Shown: positions 8,133 to 16,349 of the stretch, piece after piece
Numbering within the stretch: position 1 is the stretch's first letter
Layout of the letters: every line of letters begins with the position of its first letter
Assembly (NCBI GenBank): GCA_900545515.1
Contig: UQZA01000005.1
Coordinates: forward strand, 1 to 64,000
Reading direction: 5' to 3'
Source: an uncultured Eubacteriales bacterium
Lineage (GTDB): Bacteria > Bacillota > Clostridia > Oscillospirales > Oscillospiraceae
DNA length: 64,000 nucleotides
Position numbers and translations under genes: made by a program
The notes under the pieces: generated by a model
Told to the model about the DNA's origin: nothing
Databases searched by the model: none
What the model saw: the letters and a program-made list of their open reading frames with translations, nothing else

Positions 8133-9650
8133 TTAGCCAGCGAAGTAAGCGTCGATCTGAGCCTGAGCCTCGGCAACGATCTCGTCGAAGCCATTGCTCC
8201 GCATTTCTTCCATCATAGCAGCAACCTGCTCCTCAGGATCCAGAGTACCGGTCAGGAGTTCAGCCTTATAACGGTTGTAGATCTCGATGCAAGCGGTCAG
8301 CTGGTCAGCCACATTGCTGGTGTCGAAGGCAAAGCCCAGCACGGGGGACATGGTAGCGCCCTCGTTCAGAGCCTTGATCTCGGCGTCCTGGCTCTCCACT
8401 TCGGTGTCCAGCTGGGTCCGGATGAAGTAGTTGCCCTGGGTGTAGCCAGCCATGGGCCAGTCGGTCTTGATTCTGTGCAGCTTGCCGTCGGTGGTGTATT
8501 CCCAGTCTTCGCCTTCCAGGCCGTACTGCAGGGAGTCACGGACGTAGGAATCGGTGTTGACCAGCTCCAGCAACTGCAGAGCCTTCTCGGGGTTCTTGCT
8601 GGAGGCGGAGATGCAGTTCATGGAGCCCTGGATGGTGTCGCTGCCCATCACAGTGGGACCCCACTGCACAGCAACGGCGTCCACACCCATGCCGGGACCC
8701 CAGGTGGTGTCAGCAGCCAGAGACCAGCCCTGAGCCACATAGCAAGCGCGGTACTTGGGATTCTCAGCCAGGGTAGCGGCGTCGGCATTGATGATGCCAG
8801 CTTCATACCAGGACCGGATGGTCTTCAGCTCGTTCATGATGTCTTCCTGCTCCACGGTGCAGACAACCTTGCGGCTGCTGTCGGTGTAGCTGACGCCCAG
8901 AGTGGGCAGACCGGCGGTCAGGCCGTCATACTTGGCGCCGAAGATGGCGTCCAGGCCCTGCTTGTTCAGGACAAAGGGAGCCTCGTTGGTGGCGTCCTTC
9001 ATGGCAGTCAGGCCCTCGGTCAGGTCAGACAGTTCCTTGACGTCGGAATAGTTGGGGATGTACTGCTCAGCCTTAGCCTTGTCGAAGACAAAGTACTGGG
9101 TCACAGAGCTGTCCTTCCAGGTGGGAACGGCATAGATCCGGTCCTTGATGGCAACACCGTTCCACAGCTCAGTGGGCAGGGTGCTGTACAGGGTGGGGGT
9201 GGTGGACTGCACCAGGTCGGTGATGTCCAGGAAAGCGCCGATGCGAACATCGTTCTGGTAAGTACCCAGGTTGGTGAACATGATGTCATAGCCATCGTTG
9301 GCGTTCACCATGACGTTTCTTCTGTTGTCCCAGTCGCCCCAGGCAACCACTTCCATCTCCAGATGGACGCCGATCTTCTCTTCCAGATACTTGTCCAGGT
9401 TGGCCTTCCAAGCATCGTAGTTCTCGGGCATGCCGTTACCAACGGTCACCCACTTCAGGGTTACCACGTCGCCGGTGGTGCCTTCGGTGGGCTCTTCGTT
9501 GCCTTCGGTGGGAGCGGGGGTCTCATCGGTGTTGTCGGTGGGAGCCACAGAGTTATCTGTGGGGTCGGTGTTGCCGGTCGTGTTGTTGCAGCCTGCGAAG
9601 AGGGAAGCAAACATCACGACCGCCAACAGCAGTGCGAGAATCTTTTTCAT
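8133..9650 (-). CDS. Sugar ABC transporter substrate-binding lipoprotein
   Basis: A 505-residue extracellular solute-binding protein of the CUT1/LplA type. The N-terminus is a lipoprotein signal with lipobox LFAGC (Cys21), followed by a Thr/Pro/Glu-rich linker to about residue 60, then a two-lobe binding domain. It would sit outside the membrane and deliver an oligosaccharide to the permeases encoded just upstream. An AGGAGGT site is 6 nt before the ATG. The last gene of a permease-permease-binding protein operon; no ATPase gene is present, so a shared MsmX-type ATPase encoded elsewhere is expected (inference). The flanking glycosidases suggest a mannose- or galactose-containing ligand. Confidence 0.92.
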   Translation of the reverse strand: MKKILALLLAVVMFASLFAGCNNTTGNTDPTDNSVAPTDNTDETPAPTEGNEEPTEGTTGDVVTLKWVTVGNGMPENYDAWKANLDKYLEEKIGVHLEMEVVAWGDWDNRRNVMVNANDGYDIMFTNLGTYQNDVRIGAFLDITDLVQSTTPTLYSTLPTELWNGVAIKDRIYAVPTWKDSSVTQYFVFDKAKAEQYIPNYSDVKELSDLTEGLTAMKDATNEAPFVLNKQGLDAIFGAKYDGLTAGLPTLGVSYTDSSRKVVCTVEQEDIMNELKTIRSWYEAGIINADAATLAENPKYRACYVAQGWSLAADTTWGPGMGVDAVAVQWGPTVMGSDTIQGSMNCISASSKNPEKALQLLELVNTDSYVRDSLQYGLEGEDWEYTTDGKLHRIKTDWPMAGYTQGNYFIRTQLDTEVESQDAEIKALNEGATMSPVLGFAFDTSNVADQLTACIEIYNRYKAELLTGTLDPEEQVAAMMEEMRSNGFDEIVAEAQAQIDAYFAG

Positions 9651-9725
9651 TTTTTTACCTCCTGTTTGGGGTGATATTTATTCCAGAGGCAGGCGCACAT
9701 TGCGCCTGTCTCTGTGAATACAACC

Positions 9726-10649
9726 TTAGCCCTTGACTGCACCAACCGTCAGGCCAGAAATGAAGTACTTCTGGAAGAAGGGGTAGATGCAGGCAATGGG
9801 GACGGCGACCACAACAGCGATTGCCATACGAATGCCTTCGGAGGGCATGGCCCGCTTGTAGTCGGCCAGGCTGATGCCGGGGTCCGGGTGCTGGGCGATG
9901 TACTCAATGTTCTTCTGCATGGAGTTCAGCAGGGCCTGCAGGGACAGCAGGTTGTTGTCCGTAATGAACAGAGAGGACTGGAACCAGTCGTTCCAGTAGC
10001 CGAAGGCCAGGAACAGGCCGATGGTGGCCAGCACAGGCTTGGAAATGGGCAACACGATCTTGGCGAACACGGTCATCTGGGTAGCGCCATCGATCTTGGC
10101 GGACTCAATGATGGAGTCCGGAATGGTGGTGCGGAAGAAGGTGCGGGAAATCGTTACATTGAACGAGGAAACGCACAAGGGGAGAATCAGGGCCCACAGG
10201 GTGTTGGACATGTGCAGCACCTGGCCCACCACCACGTAGTTGGCAACCATGCCGCCGCCGAAGATCATGGGGATGAACACCACAATGGTCAAAAAGCCGT
10301 TGAGCTTGTAACCGGGGCGGGAGAGAACGTAGCCCATCAGGGTGGTGAGGGCAACGCCTACTACGGTACCAATGACTGTGACCTCTACAGAAATCAGCAG
10401 AGCCTTCAGAATGGTATCCCTTTCTTCCCACAGGAACTTATAGGCAGAACCGGAAAATTCATGGGGGATGAACTGATAGCCATACTGAGTGATGGAGGCC
10501 TCAGAGGTGATGGAAATCATGAATACATAGAGAATGGGGATGACACAGCCCAAACCCAAAATCAAAAAGAGCACATTGAACAACGCGTTGGTAGCCGGTT
10601 TAATGCGGTTCAGCTTGTTCATGGCATTATCATTTGTCGCTTTACTCAT
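9726..10649 (-). CDS. Sugar ABC transporter permease (MalG/LplC type)
   Basis: A 307-residue inner-membrane permease with about six transmembrane segments. The cytoplasmic EAA-type loop appears as ESAKIDGATQMTVFAKIVLPISKP, the contact site for the ATPase. The start at 10649 is preferred over a TTG at 10667 because GGAGGT lies 7 nt upstream of the ATG. It follows the other permease gene by 14 nt and precedes the binding protein gene. Confidence 0.93.
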   Translation of the reverse strand: MSKATNDNAMNKLNRIKPATNALFNVLFLILGLGCVIPILYVFMISITSEASITQYGYQFIPHEFSGSAYKFLWEERDTILKALLISVEVTVIGTVVGVALTTLMGYVLSRPGYKLNGFLTIVVFIPMIFGGGMVANYVVVGQVLHMSNTLWALILPLCVSSFNVTISRTFFRTTIPDSIIESAKIDGATQMTVFAKIVLPISKPVLATIGLFLAFGYWNDWFQSSLFITDNNLLSLQALLNSMQKNIEYIAQHPDPGISLADYKRAMPSEGIRMAIAVVVAVPIACIYPFFQKYFISGLTVGAVKG

Positions 10650-10663
10650 ATTCCCACCTCCTA

Positions 10664-11656
10664 TCAAATCAGTGCGCTCTCACGATCGACCCGGCGAACA
10701 ATCCAGTTCGCGATCAGAATCGTGATACAACCAACCACGGCCTGGAAGAAGGAGGCCGCAGCCGTCCGGCCCAGAGGCACGCCGGTCTGCAGGGCGTTGA
10801 AGATGTAGACGTCAAAGGTTGTGGCAACCTTGGCCAAAGAGCCGGGCACACCACGGGTGACCTGATAGAACAGGCCAAAGTCGGAGGAGAAGATACGGCC
10901 CACGCTGAGGATGAACATCATAATGATGATGGGCTTCAGGGACGGCAGGGTGATGTACCGGGCCTGCTGCATCTTGGATGCGCCATCCAGCACGGCGGCC
11001 TCATAGAGGCTGGTGTCAATGCCGGTGATACTGGCAAGGTACACAACCATGTTGTATCCCAGGGTCTTCCAAACCTGCATAAAGACCAATATGTATGGCC
11101 AGTATTTCGCTTCGGAATACCAACGCACAGGGTCCTTGCCCATCCCCTGGAGGATGGAGTTCATGAGGCCCCGGTCCGGGCTCAGGAACGCATACACGAA
11201 GTAGCTGATGACGACCCAGGACATAAAGTGGGGCAGGAACATCATGGTCTGGTAAGTCTTGGACTTCCGTTTGCTATAGATGTTGTTGATCATGATGGCC
11301 AGGCCGACCGGGAGAACGATGCCGAGGATAATGAACACAATGTTGTACAGCAGAGTGTTCCGCAGAATGGTGGCAAACTGGTTGGACTTCAGGAAAAATG
11401 AGAAGTTGTCCAAACCGGCCCACTCACTGTGGAACAAGCTGTACACAAAGCTCTTGCCTGCCGAAATCTTGTAGTTCTTGAACGCAAGAACCAGGCCGAA
11501 CATCGGCAGATAGCAGAATAACGCGTACCACACTGTGGTAGGCAGGGCCAGAATGGACAGCTCTGTGTCGTCCCTGGTCCAGCGACTGCGTTTCCGCTTT
11601 TGGGTTTGCACGGATTGCTTTTGGGGGATTGCTCGTGTGTCTCGCATGCTCTTCAT
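10664..11656 (-). CDS. Sugar ABC transporter permease (MalF/LplB type)
   Basis: A 330-residue permease with a basic, cytoplasmic N-terminus (about 30 residues rich in Lys/Arg), about six transmembrane segments and an EAA loop reading YEAAVLDGASKMQQARYITLPSLKP. It pairs with the downstream permease to form the membrane channel. An AGGAAGG run lies just before the ATG. First gene of the transporter operon. Confidence 0.93.
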   Translation of the reverse strand: MKSMRDTRAIPQKQSVQTQKRKRSRWTRDDTELSILALPTTVWYALFCYLPMFGLVLAFKNYKISAGKSFVYSLFHSEWAGLDNFSFFLKSNQFATILRNTLLYNIVFIILGIVLPVGLAIMINNIYSKRKSKTYQTMMFLPHFMSWVVISYFVYAFLSPDRGLMNSILQGMGKDPVRWYSEAKYWPYILVFMQVWKTLGYNMVVYLASITGIDTSLYEAAVLDGASKMQQARYITLPSLKPIIIMMFILSVGRIFSSDFGLFYQVTRGVPGSLAKVATTFDVYIFNALQTGVPLGRTAAASFFQAVVGCITILIANWIVRRVDRESALI

Positions 11657-11734
11657 TCATTCCTTCCTTCCTTTTGAATTTATCGCTTTTCGCCTTGTCG
11701 TTTTGCACAAAAAACGATTCCCTTTTCACGAAAT

Positions 11735-11801
11735 ATTATAGCTTCTCCCAGTTCCGGCGGGAAGTATCAAAACGTTATTTTGTAATATCGAAAGGATACT
11801 T
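11735..11801 (-). promoter_or_regulatory. Promoter region of the sugar transporter operon with an inverted repeat
   Basis: A TATAAT box (minus strand, 11735-11740) lies about 80 nt before the first permease gene, with no good -35 at 17 bp. Directly upstream are inverted arms AAGTATC (11762-11768) and GATACTT (11795-11801). A weak -35 next to an inverted repeat fits a promoter that needs an activator. The rest of the gap 11657-11990 shows nothing clear. Confidence 0.4.
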
Positions 11802-11990
11802 TTTTTGAAAATCAGGCTCCTTTCTGTACCATTTTCTCTTGTCTCTGCCACTTCTGTGGCGCTCCAGCCTGAAAACACCGCTGGAACTTCTTCCAAAAAA
11901 AGGAAAACCAGTCTGAAAATCTCCGGCAGATTTGCCAAACTTGGGGCCGCTTTGCAGCAGCTTTTGTCCTCCTATGAAATACACCAGCTC

Positions 11991-13751
11991 CTATCCCAGG
12001 CAGTGTCCATCGGTGAGCCGCACCTGGGGCTGGGCGTAGCCCTCCAACTCCAGCACCACCAGCTCATTGGGACGGTCCGTGTGCAGAAGCACCCCAGGCA
12101 GGTACAGGGTCTTCTGGGGACCGCAGCTCCAGTAGCGGCCCAGATGGAAGCCGTTCACATACACCATGCCCTTCGTAAACCCGTCCAGGTCCACAAAGCA
12201 GTCCGCCTGGGAATCCGTCTCGAAGCGCCCCCGGAGCAGCAGGGGGTACCGGCTGGCCCCTTGCCGGTAATGGGCTCCCGCCAAGTCCTCCAGTGGGAGG
12301 GTGGTCACCGTAAACTCCATGAGAAATTGCCCGCCCAGGCGCACACCGGTCAGTCCCTTCCGGTCCTCCAGGTGGTTCCCATAGTTCACCCGGCCCATGG
12401 CCTCCACCAGGATCTCCACCTGGGTGCCGGCAGGGCTGGGAGGGAAGGGCAGAGCGTTCTTTGGCCGGAGCTGCTCCAGCAGCCCCTTGGGCTTGCCCCG
12501 GTCCAGAATGCCCAAAAGCGCCCCATCCCGGTACACATAGGCCCGGTCCGCCAGCCCCTCCAAGGTCAGGGTCCCCCCCTCATAGTCCCCCGGCAGCCGG
12601 GTCCGGTAGTGAATGAGGCCAAAGTTCTGGCCATAATGCTCCATGCTCTCCGGCATGGGGCTGACATGGGCGGCGCCCAAAGACTCCAGATTCTCCAGAA
12701 GCTCCGCCCGCTCCAAAAGCGCCACCTCTCCCAGGTTTTGCAGCTGGGGCCGTGGGGGCAGGGGCGGCAGAGGAATGCCTTGGCGCCGACACAAAAGCTC
12801 CCGAATGGCAAAGTACTTGGGCGTATAGTCCCCATATTCATTGAGAGGCGCATCGTAATCGTAGCTGGTCACCGTGGGGTTGTAGCGGATGTACTGGTTG
12901 GCCCCGGCGGTGAAGCCAAAATTCGTACCACCGTGGAACATATACAGGCTAAAGCTGGCGTCCTGCTCCAAAAGGAGGGACAGCTCCCGGAGCATTTCTG
13001 CGGTATCCCGGGTGTGGTGCTTCTCCCCCCAGTGGTCAAACCAGCCGCACCAAAACTCCGTGCACATCCTGGGTCCCCGGCCCGAAAGGCGCTCCAGGGC
13101 CTGAAAGGCCTTGTCCGCGCCGCTGCCGAAGTTCACAGTGGGCCAGGCCCCCTCCACCGTACCGCCGCTCAGCATACTGGAAGCCGGCCCATCTGAGGTA
13201 AAGAGGGGAACCTCTACGCCGCAGGACCGGATTAGATCCCGGAGAAAGCGCAAATACGTCTTGTCGTTTCCATAGCTGCCGTATTCATTTTCCACCTGCA
13301 GCGCCAAGAGATTCCCTCCCCGGCTGCATTGCAAAGGCAGGAGCTTTGGCAGCAGCACCCGGAAATAATCGGCTACGTGGCCCAAAAAGCGGGGATCGCT
13401 GCACCGCAGCCGCAGGTCTCTCTCCCGCAATAACCAGGCCGGCAGTCCGCCGAAGTCCCACTCGGCGCAGATGTAGGGGCCCGGGCGCACCAGGGCGTAC
13501 AGTCCCACCTTTTGGGCTGTCTCCAGGAATCGGACCAGATCCAGGCGGCCCGAAAAATCAAACTGACCCTTTTGGGGTTCATGGAGATTCCAGCAAACAT
13601 AGGTCTCCACAGTGTTGAAGCCTGCCGCCTTCAGCTTTTGCAGCCGGTCCTCCCAATACTGGGGCAGAATCCGGAAGTAGTGCATCGCACCGGAATAAAT
13701 GTGAAACTTCTTCCCATGCAGCCGAAAAGACGTTTCGTCGCAAGTCAGCAT
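11991..13751 (-). CDS. Glycoside hydrolase family 35 beta-galactosidase
   Basis: A 586-residue enzyme with a GH35 catalytic barrel in the first ~320 residues. The acid/base motif VENEYG gives Glu156 and the nucleophile motif TEFWCGW gives Glu232. The substrate loop MFHGGTNFG is also present. The C-terminal half holds beta-sandwich (jelly-roll) domains ending in FVDLDGFTKGMVYVNGFHLGRYW. No signal peptide is seen, so it should act inside the cell on terminal beta-galactose. The start at 13751 is chosen over 13859 because GGGAG lies 8 nt upstream and the longer version would run back through a terminator hairpin. Confidence 0.93.
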   Translation of the reverse strand: MLTCDETSFRLHGKKFHIYSGAMHYFRILPQYWEDRLQKLKAAGFNTVETYVCWNLHEPQKGQFDFSGRLDLVRFLETAQKVGLYALVRPGPYICAEWDFGGLPAWLLRERDLRLRCSDPRFLGHVADYFRVLLPKLLPLQCSRGGNLLALQVENEYGSYGNDKTYLRFLRDLIRSCGVEVPLFTSDGPASSMLSGGTVEGAWPTVNFGSGADKAFQALERLSGRGPRMCTEFWCGWFDHWGEKHHTRDTAEMLRELSLLLEQDASFSLYMFHGGTNFGFTAGANQYIRYNPTVTSYDYDAPLNEYGDYTPKYFAIRELLCRRQGIPLPPLPPRPQLQNLGEVALLERAELLENLESLGAAHVSPMPESMEHYGQNFGLIHYRTRLPGDYEGGTLTLEGLADRAYVYRDGALLGILDRGKPKGLLEQLRPKNALPFPPSPAGTQVEILVEAMGRVNYGNHLEDRKGLTGVRLGGQFLMEFTVTTLPLEDLAGAHYRQGASRYPLLLRGRFETDSQADCFVDLDGFTKGMVYVNGFHLGRYWSCGPQKTLYLPGVLLHTDRPNELVVLELEGYAQPQVRLTDGHCLG

Positions 13752-13782
13752 GTCACCGGCTCCCTTCTGTCTGTTTTTTCTC

Positions 13783-13811
13783 ATTATAACACAGGAAGCC
13801 CCCTTTGTGGA
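13783..13811 (-). promoter_or_regulatory. Promoter of the GH35 gene
   Basis: On the minus strand TCCACA, 17 bp, TATAAT, ending about 32 nt before the ATG. It starts immediately after the terminator of the upstream gene, so GH35 is its own unit. Confidence 0.65.
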
Positions 13812-13814
13812 GGG

Positions 13815-13854
13815 AAAAAAGGCGTATTGTGGAACGTGACTTCCACAATACGCC
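13815..13854 (-). terminator. Intrinsic terminator after the secreted repeat protein gene
   Basis: Minus-strand arms GGCGTATTGTGGAA and TTCCACAATACGCC (14 bp, 6-nt loop) are followed by TTTTTT. It lies 14 nt after the stop codon at 13869. Confidence 0.92.
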
Positions 13855-13868
13855 GTCATTTTTCGCCT

Positions 13869-16349
13869 TTATCCCATGTCCACCCCGCCGGTTTTGTAAA
13901 TGAATTTCACCGTGCCTTCCACGCCTTCCGGCAGCCCGGCATAGGTTTCATAGGAAAGACCGGAAATGGCGCGGAAGCGGTCCAGCATCTGAGGAACCTT
14001 CTCCTGCAGCGCCGAGGTCAGCTTGACAATTCCCTCTTTGTAAAACGTGTCCAAGCCGTCCTGAAGGGCTTTCCCTCCATCGCGGAGCTGCAACGTACCT
14101 TCAGACAGGGCCATGGCCCCGCGATTCAGGTCTCCAAGGCCGCTGCGCAAGGCCCACGCACCCTCCGTCAGCTGGTCCACGCCATAGAGAAGAGCACCGG
14201 AGTTGGACTGGAGAAGCCCCAAGCCGTCGGACAGGTCAGCTGCCCCCTGGGCCAACCGGCCGGTTCCATCTGCGAGAGAGGCCGCCCCGCTGCTCAGCTG
14301 CCTCGTACCACTCCGCAGCACTCCGGCTCCACCAGCCAATTGATCCACCCCAGCTGTCAGCGCCGGGGTTGCCCCGGCCAGGGCGTCTGCCCCGCTGGCA
14401 ACCTGGCGGGAGCCCTGAGCCAGCTGGCCCACACCCTCCACCAGTGCGCCGCTGCTCTGAGACAACGCACCTGCGCCGCCGGAGACCTGAGCCGCGCCTT
14501 CAGCCAAGCGCCCGGAGGCATCGGAGAGAGACTGACTACCCTGGTGCAGCCCCTGGCTGCCGGTATAGGCCTCCTGGAGGCCGCCATACAGGCTCTGGGT
14601 GCCGTCGGACAAGCCTTGCAGCCCTTGGACCAGGGCCTGCGCGCCACCGGTTAGCTCTGCCGCGCCGCCAGTGACCGCTGCCGCCCCCTGGCTCAGCTCT
14701 CCGCCGGAGGCCAGGCTCCCGGCAACGGCTCTCTGGCCCGCCAGGCTTGCCTCCAGAGCGGAAATCAGAGGATCATAGGCAGACCCATCCTGCCCTGCCT
14801 CTTCCATGCTGGCTTTGAGTCCATAGAGGCCCTGGAGTACCTGCTCACTGGCCGCCGCGCTGGAGGCCAGCCCGGCCGCTGCAGATTCCATTCCCGCCTG
14901 AACCTGGGCCGCGCCGGCTTCCAAAGCCTGCGCCCCCTCCAGAAGGCTAGTCGCTCCCTGGGTCACCTGGGGGTAGCCGCCCACCAGGCTTTCCGCCCCC
15001 TGGGTCAGGGTCTCCAAAGCGACCTCCAAAGAGGCCGCGCCTCCTTCCAGGGAGGCTGCACCCTGAGAAAGCTCCGCCGCCCCGGCGTTCACCTGAGCCG
15101 CGCCTTCACTGAGCTGACTTGCGCCGCCCTGGAGCTGGCCGGATTTCTCCTGGAGGCTCTCCAGGCCGCTGGAAAGGCTCCCCGCTCCCTGCTGCAATTG
15201 ACTGACACCTGCTGCCAGGCTGCCGCTCTTCTCCTGCAGCTCCGAGAGCCCCGCCTGAAGGGCCGCCGCCCCCGCATCCACCTGGCCAATGCCGGACTGG
15301 AGCTCCCCGGCCCCGCCGGAGAGATCACCCAGGCCCTGCCGGAGAGCGCCGGCGCCACCGGCCAGCTGGTCAATGCCCTGGGTCAACGCCGGGCAGCTCC
15401 CCTGCAGCTCCCGCAGGCCTGCATACAGGGTGCCGGAGCCGCTGTACAGCTCCTGGGTACCTGCCTGGAGAGTCCCCGTGGAGTCCAGAAGGGTCTCCAG
15501 GCCCTCATAGAGGGCGCTGGAACCATCCATCAGCTCTCTAGCCCCCTCATCCAGAGCATCCAAGGAGCCGGTCAGTTCCTCCAAGGAATCCAGGCCGTCC
15601 AAATCCAGCCCCTGGAGCAGGTCCGTCACCACCAGCGTGAGGGTGGTATCCAGGTGGAAATTCGTAGTATCTGCCGTGACGGCAAAGGTCTCTGGCAGGT
15701 CCAGCTCCTTCCCGGCCTCCCCCAGATCCTCCTGCAGACCAGGAATTGCAAATCCGGCCACAAAGAAACGGTCCCCGTCGCTGATCACCTGGCCGCTCTC
15801 TGCCTCTACATTGGAAAAATCCTTGCCATCCAACATCAGGCCGCTTAATACCAGGAAGGGAATGGGGATCTCCTCGGTTCGGTCCCCCAGGGTTACCGTC
15901 TGCCGGGTGGTGTTTTTATACGTAAACCGGATGGTCACCCGCCCCGACTTCCCCGCCAGGTCCTGAGCAGAGATGGGACTTCCGTCCAGGAAGTAGGACA
16001 GGGTCAGCTCCACCGGTAGCGGCTCCTCTGCGCTGCCCCGGTAATACACATCCTCACCGCCAGCCTGCCAGAGAAGGGCGCCATCTTTGTCCAGGGAGTA
16101 CGTGGCGTTGCCCTTCAGAACCTCCAGATCCGATAGGCTGCTGCGGTCGGAGAGCGTCCCGGCTCCCGTGGGGTTTTGCAGCCAGGTGCTCACCAAGATG
16201 GAAGAGGGGGTTCCACTGGCGTCTGCAATCACATACACGGTCTCTTCCTTCCGTTCCTCGCCCTCCGGCGGGGCAGCAAAGGCCCCGGTGCAGGTAACCA
16301 AAATCAAAGCCGTTGTCAGAAGCAGGGCCAACATTCTCTTACATTTCAT
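13869..16349 (-). CDS. Large secreted heptad-repeat protein linked to an MMPL transporter
   Basis: An 826-residue protein with an N-terminal signal peptide (LALLLTTALILVTCTGAFA, about 5-25), a beta-rich N-terminal domain (about 30-255), and then some 500 residues (about 260-765) of seven-residue repeats of the kind LxxGAxxL, rich in Ala, Gly, Ser, Gln and Leu. The C-terminal ~60 residues are non-repetitive and no C-terminal membrane anchor is visible. Similar repeats occur in the middle of YhgE/Pip-type proteins (known for that family). The start at 16349 has GGAGAG at 6 nt and overlaps the transporter stop codon as ATGA, so the two are translationally coupled and probably work together at the cell envelope. 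Confidence 0.8.
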   Translation of the reverse strand: MKCKRMLALLLTTALILVTCTGAFAAPPEGEERKEETVYVIADASGTPSSILVSTWLQNPTGAGTLSDRSSLSDLEVLKGNATYSLDKDGALLWQAGGEDVYYRGSAEEPLPVELTLSYFLDGSPISAQDLAGKSGRVTIRFTYKNTTRQTVTLGDRTEEIPIPFLVLSGLMLDGKDFSNVEAESGQVISDGDRFFVAGFAIPGLQEDLGEAGKELDLPETFAVTADTTNFHLDTTLTLVVTDLLQGLDLDGLDSLEELTGSLDALDEGARELMDGSSALYEGLETLLDSTGTLQAGTQELYSGSGTLYAGLRELQGSCPALTQGIDQLAGGAGALRQGLGDLSGGAGELQSGIGQVDAGAAALQAGLSELQEKSGSLAAGVSQLQQGAGSLSSGLESLQEKSGQLQGGASQLSEGAAQVNAGAAELSQGAASLEGGAASLEVALETLTQGAESLVGGYPQVTQGATSLLEGAQALEAGAAQVQAGMESAAAGLASSAAASEQVLQGLYGLKASMEEAGQDGSAYDPLISALEASLAGQRAVAGSLASGGELSQGAAAVTGGAAELTGGAQALVQGLQGLSDGTQSLYGGLQEAYTGSQGLHQGSQSLSDASGRLAEGAAQVSGGAGALSQSSGALVEGVGQLAQGSRQVASGADALAGATPALTAGVDQLAGGAGVLRSGTRQLSSGAASLADGTGRLAQGAADLSDGLGLLQSNSGALLYGVDQLTEGAWALRSGLGDLNRGAMALSEGTLQLRDGGKALQDGLDTFYKEGIVKLTSALQEKVPQMLDRFRAISGLSYETYAGLPEGVEGTVKFIYKTGGVDMG

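Noticed and set aside
13512..14654. Plus-strand frame of 380 codons with Gln/Ala/Arg-rich repeats
   Set aside because: It mirrors the heptad repeats of the secreted protein on the minus strand and lacks a ribosome binding site.
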